Positions 39,421-48,669 are shown, numbered from the stretch's first letter. The stretch is 64,000 nt of DNA from Stutzerimonas stutzeri (GCF_000952685.1 NZ_JYHV01000014.1:310001-374000), one strand, 5' to 3'. Numbers and translations: made by a program. Notes: generated by a model not told the origin, from the sequence alone.

Positions 39421-40218
39421 ATGCAAGTGAAACAGAACCAAACCCTTGAGCAGTTGCTCGCCGAGCGCGTCAGCGAATACGCCGCCTCCGATCGCCCGCG
39501 CGAGCTGATCGATGCTGGTATCGACAAGATGTTCAAGGATGTTATCGACGACGCGTTCCGCTCCTACGGCAACTTCGGCCAGGCCATCAAGGAAGCCGTG
39601 AAGGAGGCCCTGCCTGCGAACGTCTCCGATATGTTCGAGCTGACCCGCTACAACGCCCTGGTGGCCGAGGCGCTGCGCCAGCGTTGGGAGGCCGCTGCGG
39701 TGTCCGAGACGCTGATGACCAAGGCGACCGCGTCAATCGAGGAGGTTCTGAAAAATGACGCCGTGTCCGGAGAGGTTTCGCTGAGGGCCCTGCTCGAGGC
39801 GTTCATTGAAGCCCATAAGGAGGATGCCGCAGAAAATGGCTGGGAGGCTCCCGAGATCCGTTTCGAGGAAAAGGAAGCCTATGGCAGCACCACGCTGGCC
39901 ATCTACTTCGACCCTCAGCCAGAGAGTGACTGGAAGTCGGACAACCCGTACTCAAGCCGCAGCAGCCGCAACGATTACTCGCTGAAGCATCGCCTGCATA
40001 TCCGCATGTCCGGTGAGGTGCGCTCGGCCAAGGAACGGTGGGAGCGTGACGTCCAGGTTGGCGAGGTCTACCACGCACAGCTCGACGATAAGAAGGTCTC
40101 GCTGCATCTGAATATCCGCGAGAAATGGGAGCGCATGTTGGCCTCGCTCTACTTTGGCAACGCCAACGTGTTGGTCGATTGCGATGCGGACCAGTTCACC
40201 TACGGCATCTACGGCTGA
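39421..40218 (+). CDS. Hypothetical phage protein downstream of the primase
   Basis: This 265-aa acidic cytosolic protein has a good ribosome binding site (AAGGAGAAGC). The N-terminal two thirds are helical (KMFKDVIDDAFRSYGNFGQAIKEAVKEAL) and the C-terminal third has alternating beta patterns. No family recognised; similar ORFs follow phage primases, so a replication accessory role is possible. Confidence 0.7.
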   Translation: MQVKQNQTLEQLLAERVSEYAASDRPRELIDAGIDKMFKDVIDDAFRSYGNFGQAIKEAVKEALPANVSDMFELTRYNALVAEALRQRWEAAAVSETLMTKATASIEEVLKNDAVSGEVSLRALLEAFIEAHKEDAAENGWEAPEIRFEEKEAYGSTTLAIYFDPQPESDWKSDNPYSSRSSRNDYSLKHRLHIRMSGEVRSAKERWERDVQVGEVYHAQLDDKKVSLHLNIREKWERMLASLYFGNANVLVDCDADQFTYGIYG

Positions 40219-40229
40219 GGGTGACGGCC

Positions 40230-40370
40230 ATGAACCACTACGACGATGACGAACCCAGCCTCAGCCTCCGCGCCCGGCTGGCCATGAGCGGCTGGATCGG
40301 CGGCGGCCTGGCCGCGCTGCTGACCGCTGCGAACCACCTGCCGGACCTGTTCCTGCTGATCGCACGCTGA
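40230..40370 (+). CDS. Small single-span membrane protein
   Basis: A 46-aa protein with an acidic N-terminus (MNHYDDDEPS) and a hydrophobic helix (WIGGGLAALLTAANHLPDLF). It starts 9 bp after the preceding stop, with GAGGGTGACGG upstream. Unknown. Confidence 0.55.
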   Translation: MNHYDDDEPSLSLRARLAMSGWIGGGLAALLTAANHLPDLFLLIAR

Positions 40371-40521
40371 AAAAAAAAGGCCCCGGTGAGCGGCAACTCA
40401 ACAGGGCCTGGCTCACCTAGAAATCAGCCCAACCAATTCGAGGACCCGCAGCGGGCCTTTTTCTATTGCAGGCAGCGGGGCGCTCGTACAGTGCCCCTTC
40501 ACCTATGGCGTGGGGACGCAG
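40371..40521. terminator. Intergenic hairpins before the integrase
   Basis: Two structures are visible: GGTGAGC/GCTCACC (40387-40419) after an A run, and CCCG-CAG-CGGG followed by TTTTT (40445-40462), which resembles a terminator for the rightward early operon. The int ribosome binding region follows. Confidence 0.5.
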
Positions 40522-41691
40522 ATGGCAAACGGAGTAGAGATTCGCGGTAAGGCGATTCGGGTTTATTTTCGATTCGAGGGCGACCTGTGCAAGGAACCCT
40601 TTCCGGGCGAGCCGACGCCGGGAAACCTCGAGAGGGCAGAGCGGCAGGCCGCCATCATCCGGCATGAGATCAAGGCCGGTACCTTCGTCTACGCGCGCTG
40701 GTTTCCAGAGTCGGTACGGGTAAAGTCCGGCACGTTTTCTCACTGGCTTGACCTGTTCCTGGATATCAAGCGTAACGAGCTCGCGCCGTCCGCGATTCGC
40801 AGCCATGAAAGCCGCATTAAAAACCATATCCGGCCGCAGTGGGGCGAGCGCCAGGCAGAGAGCATCGATTACCTAGAAATGCAGGCATGGGTGCAGAAGA
40901 CGCTCATGCCCAAACTGCACAGCAAGACCGTCCGGGAAGTGGTCGCACTGACGCGGCAGGTATTTCAGCTGTATCGCACCAAGAACCAGGCGGCCTATGA
41001 CCCAACCGAGGGCATTGTGATCCGCCAGCCTGATGCGGAGGACCCGGACCCGTTCACGCGCGAGGAGATTGACGCCATCCTGGCGGCCGAGTCGCCCGAT
41101 CGGCAGCAGGAACTCAACCTAGTGAGGTTCATGATCTGGACCGGGCCGCGCGTTTCGGAAGCGATCGCGTTGGCCTGGGAGGATGTCGACCTGGAGACGG
41201 GCGATGTGACGTTCAAGCGGGCCCGGGTGCGCAGTGCCTACAAGGTGACCAAGACGCGCCGCTCGACTCGCAAACTGAAACTGCTGAAACCGGCGCTCGA
41301 GGCGCTGCGTGACCAGGAGAAGCGGACAAAGGATCTGCCGAAGGTTGAGATCGCGGTCACCGATCGGGACAACCGGACGATCCGTAAGCAGCAGTTGCGC
41401 TTCGTCTTCCACAACTCGCACACCAACGAGGCGTACTCGACCTCGGACAATCTGCGCAACGGCTGGTGGCTGCAGCACTTGAAGCGGGCAGGGGTACGGC
41501 ACCGCGGCCCGAACCACTGCCGGCATACCTTCGCAAGCCAGATGCTGACCAGCTGCGCGGTACCGATCGATTGGATCGCGGCGCAGATGGGGCACACCTC
41601 GACGGCTATGATCCTCCGGCACTATGGCAACTGGATCAACCAGGACGCCACCGACATGACCGGCATCATCGAGCAGCGCCTCGGCTTGTAA
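40522..41691 (+). CDS. int: Tyrosine-recombinase integrase
   Basis: This 389-aa integrase inserts the phage at tRNA-Ser. The N-terminal arm-binding/DUF3596-like part (IRGKAIRVYFRFEG), the core-binding SAM-like domain and the catalytic domain are in order: TGPRVSEAIAL (first Arg), RHTFASQML (second Arg; the usual upstream His is replaced by Asn), MGHTSTAMILRHYG (His and the nucleophilic Tyr368). The ATG at 40522 has GGGGAC upstream; a GTG at 40510 is an alternative. It ends 150 bp before attR. Confidence 0.93.
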   Translation: MANGVEIRGKAIRVYFRFEGDLCKEPFPGEPTPGNLERAERQAAIIRHEIKAGTFVYARWFPESVRVKSGTFSHWLDLFLDIKRNELAPSAIRSHESRIKNHIRPQWGERQAESIDYLEMQAWVQKTLMPKLHSKTVREVVALTRQVFQLYRTKNQAAYDPTEGIVIRQPDAEDPDPFTREEIDAILAAESPDRQQELNLVRFMIWTGPRVSEAIALAWEDVDLETGDVTFKRARVRSAYKVTKTRRSTRKLKLLKPALEALRDQEKRTKDLPKVEIAVTDRDNRTIRKQQLRFVFHNSHTNEAYSTSDNLRNGWWLQHLKRAGVRHRGPNHCRHTFASQMLTSCAVPIDWIAAQMGHTSTAMILRHYGNWINQDATDMTGIIEQRLGL

Positions 41692-41753
41692 CGCTCCATT
41701 CCCCGCCAAAACACCCTACAGGCCGCGATTTCAGCGGCCCCAGCGCCCGCAAT

Positions 41754-41782
41754 GTTCCCAAAGTGTTCCCAAAACGTTCCCA
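41754..41782 (+). repeat. Right-arm GTTCCCA repeats (candidate integrase arm sites)
   Basis: Three copies of GTTCCCA start at 41754, 41765 and 41776, exactly 11 bp apart, each followed by AA. They lie between int and the attR core and match in sequence, orientation and spacing the two copies near attL. Confidence 0.6.
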
Positions 41783-41841
41783 AATGGTCATCCGGCGCAG
41801 CTGAACGCCCGGTTTATGCGTCGTCCCGTGGGGTCGGCGAC

Positions 41842-41871
41842 GAGTTCGAATCTCACCTCCTCCGCCATATC
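41842..41871 (+). repeat. attR core of the prophage (30 bp)
   Basis: Exact repeat of 4501-4530. It contains the displaced original host 3' end of tRNA-Ser; the 5' half of the tRNA is absent here, so this copy is not a gene. Confidence 0.93.
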
Positions 41872-41880
41872 TCAAAACTG

Positions 41881-41903
41881 AAGGCCCCCTAATTCGGGGC
41901 CTT
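41881..41903 (+). terminator. Displaced host terminator of tRNA-Ser
   Basis: AAGGCCCC-CTAATTC-GGGGCCTT begins 9 bp after attR, the same distance as the phage-borne hairpin after the intact tRNA. From here to the next gene (42214) I see nothing further. Confidence 0.75.
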
Positions 41904-42213
41904 CAGCGTTTCTGCAGGGGCGAATGCGTACGTACGCGTTTCCCGTGTCCGTCTGAGAGAAGTAAAAAACGCCGCTGCCAGGGCTGCCGCGGTTTCGCCT
42001 GAATTCCGGATAATTCCACGGGCGTGGAGACAATGGTGCGCTGGATGCACCCCGCCGACGGCGTCGGCTGATCGGCGCGGGCTTGGTCTTGTCCCGTCTA
42101 AACAGAGCAAAAGATCTGACTCACCGCTGAAACGTGAAGCAGTTTGCGTTTCTTTGCTGAGTGGTTTGTGTGCTTGGCTATTAAACTCTCCGCTCAGACA
42201 AAGGAATTGTCAG

Positions 42214-42486
42214 ATGATCCGGATTAGACAGCCCGAGGCTTTGGCGCTCGTGCGGGAACACTTCAGACCGTTGTTGTTCACCGCCACGATGGACTCACCT
42301 CAAACCATCCAGGCAATGTTGCTCGACGAGCTGACAGGGGAATCGCTGGTCTTGACCGGGCTCCCTTGTGGCGTATCGGTTACGCGAGCGCAGCTGGCGG
42401 GGTTGATCAGCTTGATAGAGCTCGACGTCGCCGCGCTAAGTCCTGCACTGCTCAAGCGCTCGAGAGAACGACAGATCGCGATTTAG
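42214..42486 (+). CDS. DUF1652-like protein
   Basis: A 90-aa protein typical of small Pseudomonas proteins of the DUF1652 type (TGESLVLTGLPCGVSVTRAQLAGLISLIELDV). The ATG at 42214 has AAAGGAATTG upstream; the frame to 42154 starts with TTG and lacks support. It lies between attR and a decayed attR-like site. Function unknown. Confidence 0.6.
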   Translation: MIRIRQPEALALVREHFRPLLFTATMDSPQTIQAMLLDELTGESLVLTGLPCGVSVTRAQLAGLISLIELDVAALSPALLKRSRERQIAI

Positions 42487-42522
42487 CTGCGCGCCGGCTT
42501 AGCCTCATCCAGCGGAATTGAT

Positions 42523-42553
42523 GACGAGTCGAATCTCAGCTGTTGCTCCATAT
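42523..42553 (+). repeat. Decayed attR-like sequence
   Basis: GACGAGT-CGAATCTCA...CCATAT aligns with attR (GACGAGTTCGAATCTCA...CCATAT) including the GAC that is absent from the tRNA copy. It has one deletion and several substitutions and is followed, like both att sites, by an AAGGCCCC/GGGGCCTT hairpin (42563-42590). Likely the relic of an earlier integration. Confidence 0.6.
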
Positions 42554-42562
42554 TGCCGCCAA

Positions 42563-42590
42563 AAGGCCCCCGAAATCCGGGGCCTTTTTT
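42563..42590. terminator. Terminator between the DUF1652 gene and the dpp operon
   Basis: AAGGCCCC-CGAAATC-CGGGGCCTTTTTT is a strong hairpin with a T run on the plus strand and a shorter T run on the minus strand. It can end the rightward gene and, with less strength, the leftward dpp operon. Confidence 0.8.
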
Positions 42591-42629
42591 GTTTGGGCAT
42601 TCAAGACGCAACGAGCTGGGCTGGTCAGG

Positions 42630-43637
42630 CTAGCGAAGCGGTTGTGGGGACGAGCCAACCTCCTCGGCGTAGTGGCAGGCCACCAAGCGCTCATCCAATG
42701 GCCGGAACGCGGGGATTTCCGTGCTACACCGTTCAGTGGCATACGGACAGCGCGTGTGAAAGACACAACCGCTTGGTGGGTCGAGCGGGTTGGGCAGTTC
42801 ACCACGGACGCGGATCTTCGTCCTCACCGCGTCGGGTCGGATACTGGGTGTCGCTGATAGCAGCACCTGCGTGTAGGGGTGCAGGGGACGCGTGTAGATC
42901 AGCTCGGCAGGGCCCATTTCCATCGGACTGCCGAAATACATCACCAGCACCTTGTCCGCCACGTGGCGGACCACGGCCAGGTCGTGCGAGATGAACACAT
43001 AGCCAGCGTTGAACTGCTCCTGCAGATCCATGAACAGGTTAAGAACCTGCGCCTGAATCGACACGTCCAGAGCCGAGGTGGGTTCGTCGGCGATCAATAC
43101 CTTGGGATTGAGCATCATCGCACGCGCCAAGGCGATACGTTGACGCTGACCGCCAGAGAACATATGCGGGTAGCGCTGGTAGTGTTCGGGCCGCAACCCC
43201 ACCTGCTGCATCATCGCCTGCACCCGCTCACGGCGTTCGCTACGTGATAGCTGCGTGTTGATCACAAGCGGTTCGGCCAACTGATCACCGATTTTCTGCC
43301 TTGGGTTCAACGACGCGTAGGGATTCTGAAACACCATCTGCACATCTCGGCGAAGCTGCTTGCGCTGCGCCTTGTCGGCACCGGCCACTTCCTGACCGGC
43401 AATCTGCAGCGAACCGGAGGTTGGCTCCTCGATAAGGACCAGGGCGCGGGCAAGCGTGGATTTGCCGCAGCCGGATTCGCCCACAACGGCAAGCGTTTCG
43501 CCGGCCGCCAGTTCGAAAGACACGCCGTTCAGCGCACGTACGGTGGCGTGTGGTTTGAACAGCCCGCGAGAGATCTCGTAGTGGCGGGTCAGCTCACGTG
43601 CGGATAGCACGCTATCTGTCGACGTCTCATTAGACAT
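42630..43637 (-). CDS. dppF: Dipeptide ABC transporter ATPase DppF
   Basis: This 335-aa ATPase powers oligopeptide import. It has Walker [10 protein letters not shown], signature SGGQRQR, Walker [13 protein letters not shown] and H-loop ISHDLAVV, plus the C-terminal oligopeptide-type domain with a Cys-rich [11 protein letters not shown]. The ATG at 43637 overlaps dppD by 8 bp; the frame to 43874 is an out-of-family extension. Last gene of dppABCDF. Confidence 0.92.
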   Translation of the reverse strand: MSNETSTDSVLSARELTRHYEISRGLFKPHATVRALNGVSFELAAGETLAVVGESGCGKSTLARALVLIEEPTSGSLQIAGQEVAGADKAQRKQLRRDVQMVFQNPYASLNPRQKIGDQLAEPLVINTQLSRSERRERVQAMMQQVGLRPEHYQRYPHMFSGGQRQRIALARAMMLNPKVLIADEPTSALDVSIQAQVLNLFMDLQEQFNAGYVFISHDLAVVRHVADKVLVMYFGSPMEMGPAELIYTRPLHPYTQVLLSATPSIRPDAVRTKIRVRGELPNPLDPPSGCVFHTRCPYATERCSTEIPAFRPLDERLVACHYAEEVGSSPQPLR

Positions 43638-44655
43638 GCTGATCTCCGGGAGGCTGGCTCGGACGTTGCGCCTCTGGTAGCACTTCGGGTGCTTCGCCTG
43701 GCGACATGTGGCGAGGGAAAAAGCAGCGCACTTCGCCGCGCTCATAAGGTTGCAGAGCGGGACGCTCCGAGCAGCGCGGCTGGGCATAGGGGCAGCGTGG
43801 CGAGAGCAGGCAACCGGCCGGGCGGTCGTAACGGCCCGGTACGATGCCCGGCAAGGTCGCCAGCCGCCGGCCATTAGAGTGCTCCGGGATGGAGGCCAGC
43901 AGCGCCTCGGTATAGGGATGAGCCGGGACGTCGAAGAGCTGCGGTACCCGGCCCGTCTCCACCGCTTGGCCGGCGTACATCACACATACGCGTTGAGCGG
44001 TTTCGGCGACCACCGCGAGGTCATGGGTGATCAGGATCAGTGCCATGTTCTGATCGCGCTGCAAGCTCAGCAGCAGTTCCATGATCTGTGCCTGGATGGT
44101 CACGTCGAGTGCGGTGGTGGGCTCGTCGGCTATCAGCAGCTGCGGTTCGCCGGCGATGGCCATGGCGATCGCCACGCGCTGGCTCATGCCGCCGGAGAGT
44201 TGGTGCGGGTAGGCATCGAGGCGATTGGCTGCGCCGGGAATCTCCACCCGCTCAAGCAGTTCGAGCGCACGCTGGCGGGCTGCCTTGCCCTTGAGGCCAA
44301 GGTGTTGGCGCAGAACTTCCTCGATCTGGAAGCCCACCGTGTAGCTGGGGTTGAGTGCAGTCATCGGATCCTGAAAGACCATCGCCAGGTCTTTGCCGAT
44401 CAAGCGGCGGCGCTGGCGGCCTTTGAGGGTCGGCAGGTCCTGATCGGCAAATCGCAGGCGGTCGGCTGAGACCTTGCCCGGCGCATCGACCAGCCCCATC
44501 AACGCCATCATGGTGACCGATTTGCCGGAGCCGGATTCACCGACGATGGCCAGCACTTCGCCCCGGTCGACACGAAGGTCTAGCCCATCGACTACTGGCG
44601 GTGCGCCGTCATCACCAAAGCGAACCGATAGGTTTTGAATTTCGAGAAGGCTCAT
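43630..44655 (-). CDS. dppD: Dipeptide ABC transporter ATPase DppD
   Basis: This 341-aa ATPase partner of DppF has Walker [10 protein letters not shown], signature SGGMSQR, Walker [14 protein letters not shown]-loop ITHDLAVV and the C-terminal Cys motif [11 protein letters not shown] that binds an iron-sulfur cluster in related transporters. Start 52 bp after dppC. Confidence 0.92.
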   Translation of the reverse strand: MSLLEIQNLSVRFGDDGAPPVVDGLDLRVDRGEVLAIVGESGSGKSVTMMALMGLVDAPGKVSADRLRFADQDLPTLKGRQRRRLIGKDLAMVFQDPMTALNPSYTVGFQIEEVLRQHLGLKGKAARQRALELLERVEIPGAANRLDAYPHQLSGGMSQRVAIAMAIAGEPQLLIADEPTTALDVTIQAQIMELLLSLQRDQNMALILITHDLAVVAETAQRVCVMYAGQAVETGRVPQLFDVPAHPYTEALLASIPEHSNGRRLATLPGIVPGRYDRPAGCLLSPRCPYAQPRCSERPALQPYERGEVRCFFPRHMSPGEAPEVLPEAQRPSQPPGDQHV

Positions 44656-44707
44656 GGACGGACTTCTCCCGGTTGAGTGGGCATTGGATCAGACATCGAT
44701 GAGTTCC

Positions 44708-45619
44708 TCATGCGGCGTTTTTCAGCTTCGGATCCAGCGCGTCGCGCAGGCCGTCACCGAGCAGATTGATCGCCAGCACGCTGAGCAGGATCGCCAGGCC
44801 GGGTAAGGAAACCACCCACCAGGCACGCTCGATGTAGTCGCGGGCCGAGGCCAGCATGGTGCCCCATTCGGGGGTCGGCGGCTGAACGCCAAGGCCTAGA
44901 AAACCCAGCGCCGCGGCGTCCAGAATCGCCGAGGAAAAGCTCAGCGTGGCCTGGACGATCAATGGCGCCATGCAATTGGGCAGCACGCTGATGAACATCA
45001 GTCGAAGGGTGCCGGCGCCGGCCAGCCGAGAAGCCGTGACGTAGTCGCGATTGAGTTCGGTCATCACCGCTGCGCGAGTTAGTCGCACGTAGGAGGGCAG
45101 CGACACGATGGCGATGGCGAAGATGGTGTTGATCAGGCCCGGGCCGAGAATCGCCACGATCGCCACCGCCAGAAGCAGGGAAGGCAGGGCCAGCATGATG
45201 TCCATCAGCCGCATGATGAACGGGCCCATTCCGGTAGGGGAAAAACCGGCCAATAGCCCCAGCAGGATGCCGGGGATCAGCGAGAAGATGACCGAGGCCA
45301 GGCCGATCAGCAATGACAGCCGCGCGCCATGGATCAGACGCGACAGCATGTCCCTCCCTAGTTCGTCGGTGCCTAGCAGGAACTGTGAGGTGCCGGCTTC
45401 TTGCCAGGCGGGAGGCGTGAGCAGGAAATCGCGGAACTGCTCGGCGGGGCTGTAGGGAGCCAACGCTGGTGCGAACAGGGCGCAAATCACCAGCAGTGAC
45501 ATGAACATCAATCCGCCCAACGCGCCCTTGTTACGACGAAAGGCGCTCCAGAACTCTCGCAGCGGAGAGGGGTAGTAGTCGGTTGGCTCGGCGGCCGGCA
45601 GGGTATCGAAGTTGTTCAT
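44708..45619 (-). CDS. dppC: Dipeptide ABC transporter permease DppC
   Basis: This 303-aa inner-membrane permease has an N-terminal OppC-type segment (FWSAFRRNKGALGGLMFMSLL), six transmembrane helices and the EAA loop region (SRLAGAGTLRLMFISVLPN). The ATG at 45619 (MNNFDTLPA) is 11 bp after dppB; the longer frame to 45775 lies in dppB. Confidence 0.92.
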   Translation of the reverse strand: MNNFDTLPAAEPTDYYPSPLREFWSAFRRNKGALGGLMFMSLLVICALFAPALAPYSPAEQFRDFLLTPPAWQEAGTSQFLLGTDELGRDMLSRLIHGARLSLLIGLASVIFSLIPGILLGLLAGFSPTGMGPFIMRLMDIMLALPSLLLAVAIVAILGPGLINTIFAIAIVSLPSYVRLTRAAVMTELNRDYVTASRLAGAGTLRLMFISVLPNCMAPLIVQATLSFSSAILDAAALGFLGLGVQPPTPEWGTMLASARDYIERAWWVVSLPGLAILLSVLAINLLGDGLRDALDPKLKNAA

Positions 45620-45630
45620 CGTCCGGCCTC

Positions 45631-46641
45631 TTAACGCTGATGACGAATGCGGGGGTTGGCCAGACCGTAGAGGATGTCCACGATGAAATTGACCAGGATG
45701 ACCAGACAGGCGACCAACAGAATGCCGTTCTGCACTACCGGGTAATCGCGGGCGCCGATGGATTCGATCAGCCATTTGCCGATACCCGGCCAGGAGAAGA
45801 TGGTCTCGGTCAGTACGGCTCCCGCCAGCAACGTGCCGATCTGCAGGCCAAAGACGGTCAACACGGGAATCAGTGCGTTGCGCAATCCATGGATGAACAC
45901 CACCCGGTTAGGCGACAGCCCTTTTGCCCGGGCGGTGCGTACATAGTCTTCGCGCAATACTTCGAGCATCGCCGAACGGGTCATACGAGCGATCACCGCC
46001 AATGGAATTGTCGCCAGCACGATGGACGGCAGGATCATATGGTGCAGGGCGTCCATGAAGGCGCCCTCCTCATCACTGAGCAGGGTATCGATGAGCATGA
46101 AACCGGTGATTGGCTGCACGTCATAGAGCAGATCGATGCGCCCCGACACAGGCGTCCAGCCAAGGCCCACGGAGAAGAACATGATCAGAATCAGCCCCCA
46201 CCAGAAGATCGGCATCGAGTAACCCACCAGCGATACGCCCATCACCCCGTGGTCGAACAAGGAACCGCGTTTCAGGGCGGCTACCACGCCAGCCAACACA
46301 CCGAGAGTGCCGGCAATGATCAGTGCGGCAAGTGCCAGCTCGAGTGTGGCGGGGAACAAGGTGGTGAATTCTTTCCAGACACTGGTGCGGGTGCGCAATG
46401 ACTCGCCCAGGTTTCCCTCGGCCAGCTGGCCAATGTAGTCGGCATATTGGAGATACAGCGGTTTGTTCAGGCCGAGGCGCTCCATGGCCTGGGCGTGCAT
46501 TTCCGGGTCGACCCGGCGCTCGCCCATCATTACTTCCACCGGGTCGCCGGGAATCATGCGAATCAGGGCGAAGGTGAGCAGTGTGATCCCGAAAAAGGTC
46601 GGGATCAGCAAAGCCACTCGGCGGGCTATGAAGCTGAACAT
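45631..46641 (-). CDS. dppB: Dipeptide ABC transporter permease DppB
   Basis: This 336-aa inner-membrane permease begins FIARRVALLIPTFFGITLLTF and contains the EAA loop YVRTARAKGLSPNRVVFIHGLRNALIP, both typical of DppB/OppB. It forms the channel with DppC. It is separated from dppA by 176 bp, a usual place for stepped expression of the binding protein over the membrane parts. Confidence 0.93.
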   Translation of the reverse strand: MFSFIARRVALLIPTFFGITLLTFALIRMIPGDPVEVMMGERRVDPEMHAQAMERLGLNKPLYLQYADYIGQLAEGNLGESLRTRTSVWKEFTTLFPATLELALAALIIAGTLGVLAGVVAALKRGSLFDHGVMGVSLVGYSMPIFWWGLILIMFFSVGLGWTPVSGRIDLLYDVQPITGFMLIDTLLSDEEGAFMDALHHMILPSIVLATIPLAVIARMTRSAMLEVLREDYVRTARAKGLSPNRVVFIHGLRNALIPVLTVFGLQIGTLLAGAVLTETIFSWPGIGKWLIESIGARDYPVVQNGILLVACLVILVNFIVDILYGLANPRIRHQR

Positions 46642-46817
46642 CGTTGCAAAACTCCTGGTCGGGCCCCGCCGGCGGCGAGTGCGTTGGCGAGGCGATTCCG
46701 TAGTGGCTGATCAACCGCAACCGAAGCGGCTACCACCGAAACTCGGGTCGTGGTTGAAAAAACAATGGCGCGGACGCAACCGGACTAACCCCACAGGCTA
46801 GCCCGGTGTCGCCATCA

Positions 46818-48419
46818 CTAGCGCTTGTTTTCCACGCCGTAAAAGGAGTTGAGTGAGAAGGGACTGATTTTGAAGCCTTCCACGCTGTTGCGCATCGGCT
46901 GGTAAACGGTGGAATGCGCGATCGGCGTGATCGGCACTTCTTGCTGGAGGATCTGCTGCGCCTGTTCATACAGTTTGGTGCGTTCAGCCTGATCCGTCAT
47001 ACGCTTGGCCTGCTTGACCACCTCGTCGTAGTTGGCATCGCACCAGCGCGACCAGTTGTTGCCGCCTATCGCATCACAGCCATAGAGGGTGTTGAGCCAG
47101 TTGTCCGGGTCGCCGTTGTCGCCAGTCCAGCCGATCAGCATGGCGTCGTGCTCGCCTGCATGGCCGCGCTTGATGTACTCGCCCCATTCGTAGCTGACGA
47201 TGCGGGCCTTGATGCCGATTTTGGCCCAGTCGGACTGGATCATCTGAGCCATCAGTTTGGCGTTCGGGTTGTACGGCCGCTGGACTGGCATCGCCCAAAG
47301 AGTGATCTCGGTGCCTTCCTTCACGCCGGCCTGCTTGAGCAGCTCGCGTGCTTTGTCCGGGTTGTATTCGGTGCCCTTGATACTCTCATCGTAGGACCAC
47401 TGCGTCGGCGGCATGCCGTTGACGGCCAGCTGGCCGGCCCCCTGGTAGACCGCTTCGATGATCGACTTCTTGTCCACCGCCATGTCCAGCGCTTTGCGTA
47501 CCTCGAGCTTGCCGAGTGGCTCGTGCTCAACGTTGTAAGCGATGTAGCCCAGGTTGAACCCGGGTTGGTTGGGCACTTTCACGTTGGGGTCTTTCCGCAA
47601 TGCCTCGAGGTCGGCAGGGCGCGGGTTGAGCGTGATCTGACATTCCCCGGCGCGAAGTTTCTGTGCGCGGACCGAGGCATCGGTGGTGATGGCAAAGATC
47701 AGGTTGTCGATCTTCACGTCCTCTGGGACCCAATAATCCTTGTTTCCTTTGAAACGGACCTGCGCATCTTTCTGATAGCGGCTGAATACGAACGGACCAG
47801 TGCCGATCGGCTTCTGGTTGATCTGCTCACCCTTGCCGGCCTTAAGCAGTTGATCGGCATATTCGGCTGAGTGGATCGAGGCGAAATGCATCGCCATATT
47901 CTGAATAAAGGCTGCATCCACTTTGTCGAGGGTGAAACGCACCGTCATGTCGTCGAGTTTTTCGACGTTGGTGATGTTCTTGTCCATGCCCATATCAGTG
48001 AAATACGGGAACTCGCTGGGGTACGCCTTTCGGAACGGATGGTCCTTGTCGAGCATGCGCTGGAAGGTGAAGACGACGTCGTCGGCGTTGAATTCGCGGC
48101 TTGGAGTGAAGTAATCAGTGGTATGGAACTTCACCCCCGGGCGCAGATGAAAGGTATAGGTGAGACCGTCATCGCTGACGTCCCACTTCGTTGCCAGGCC
48201 GGGCTGGGCGAGAGTGCCGCCTCGCTCGAACTGGGCCAGGCGATTGAAGACGGTTTCAGCCGAGGCATCGAAGTCGGTGCCGGTGGTGTACTGACCGGGA
48301 TCGAAACCCGCGGGGCTGCCTTCGGAGCAAAACACCAGGTTGCTGGCGGCGAAGCTGAGCGGCGAGCCGAGGATCAGTCCTGCGGCGAGCAACGTGCGGA
48401 TCGAGATAGTGTTTCGCAT
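46818..48419 (-). CDS. dppA: Periplasmic dipeptide-binding protein DppA
   Basis: This 533-aa solute-binding protein of the SBP_bac_5 family captures peptides for DppBCDF. It has a signal peptide ending SPLSFAAS, the conserved NLVFCSEGSPAGFDPGQY start, GLTYTFHLRPGVKFH and IGWTGDNGDPDNWL near the C-terminus. The ATG at 48419 has GAGG upstream; a longer frame to 48554 has no signal peptide at its start. Confidence 0.93.
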   Translation of the reverse strand: MRNTISIRTLLAAGLILGSPLSFAASNLVFCSEGSPAGFDPGQYTTGTDFDASAETVFNRLAQFERGGTLAQPGLATKWDVSDDGLTYTFHLRPGVKFHTTDYFTPSREFNADDVVFTFQRMLDKDHPFRKAYPSEFPYFTDMGMDKNITNVEKLDDMTVRFTLDKVDAAFIQNMAMHFASIHSAEYADQLLKAGKGEQINQKPIGTGPFVFSRYQKDAQVRFKGNKDYWVPEDVKIDNLIFAITTDASVRAQKLRAGECQITLNPRPADLEALRKDPNVKVPNQPGFNLGYIAYNVEHEPLGKLEVRKALDMAVDKKSIIEAVYQGAGQLAVNGMPPTQWSYDESIKGTEYNPDKARELLKQAGVKEGTEITLWAMPVQRPYNPNAKLMAQMIQSDWAKIGIKARIVSYEWGEYIKRGHAGEHDAMLIGWTGDNGDPDNWLNTLYGCDAIGGNNWSRWCDANYDEVVKQAKRMTDQAERTKLYEQAQQILQQEVPITPIAHSTVYQPMRNSVEGFKISPFSLNSFYGVENKR

Positions 48420-48570
48420 GCAAACCTCATTCTTTTTTATGTTCATCGAGGGTTGGTCTCGTGGACCGAACAGTGGCTCACTGCACGCCGGTGTCGCCGT
48501 TGGGGGTTGCCCGCTCGGCGCAGAACACTGTTGGTAGCTGAGTCCTGGAGACACAGCCTAGCCTGCCTCG

Positions 48571-48623
48571 AAATTAAGTCATGCTGAAAACAGGGTCAAC
48601 CGAAATTAAGCACTGCTAAATTT
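48571..48623. promoter_or_regulatory. Two candidate operators upstream of dppA
   Basis: AAATTAAGTCATGCTGAAAA (48571-48590) and AAATTAAGC-ACT-GCTAAATTT (48603-48623) share the same left half 32 bp apart. A related perfect palindrome lies before the M24 peptidase gene (49340-49360). They are probably bound by the XRE-cupin regulator encoded between them. Inference from repetition and position. Confidence 0.55.
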
Positions 48624-48669
48624 CTTTGACCTGGCTTTCGGTTACGAGGCCTAGCAATAGCGATGCCAG

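Larger units (their letters stand above)
4501..41871. mobile_element. phiCTX/P2-like prophage in tRNA-Ser
   Basis: The region is bounded by a perfect 30-bp direct repeat and contains an integrase next to attR, every P2 head, tail and lysis gene in P2 order, phage regulators and a replication protein. No capsid, tail or lysis gene looks broken, so it may be inducible. Cargo genes are inserted at 5.2, 20.1, 27.4-29.2, 29.4-31.9 and 32.0-33.4 kb. The early region is arranged as in phiCTX (integrase at the far end) rather than as in P2, and replication is not of the gpA type. Confidence 0.95.

Noticed and set aside
4501..41871. CRISPR array or insertion sequence inside the prophage
   Set aside because: I looked for regularly spaced long repeats, transposase motifs and terminal inverted repeats and found none; repeats present are short binding-site-like motifs.
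41666..41875. 69-aa minus-strand frame across attR
   Set aside because: Same antisense tRNA-Ser artefact (GGGGEIRTRRR) at the att repeat.
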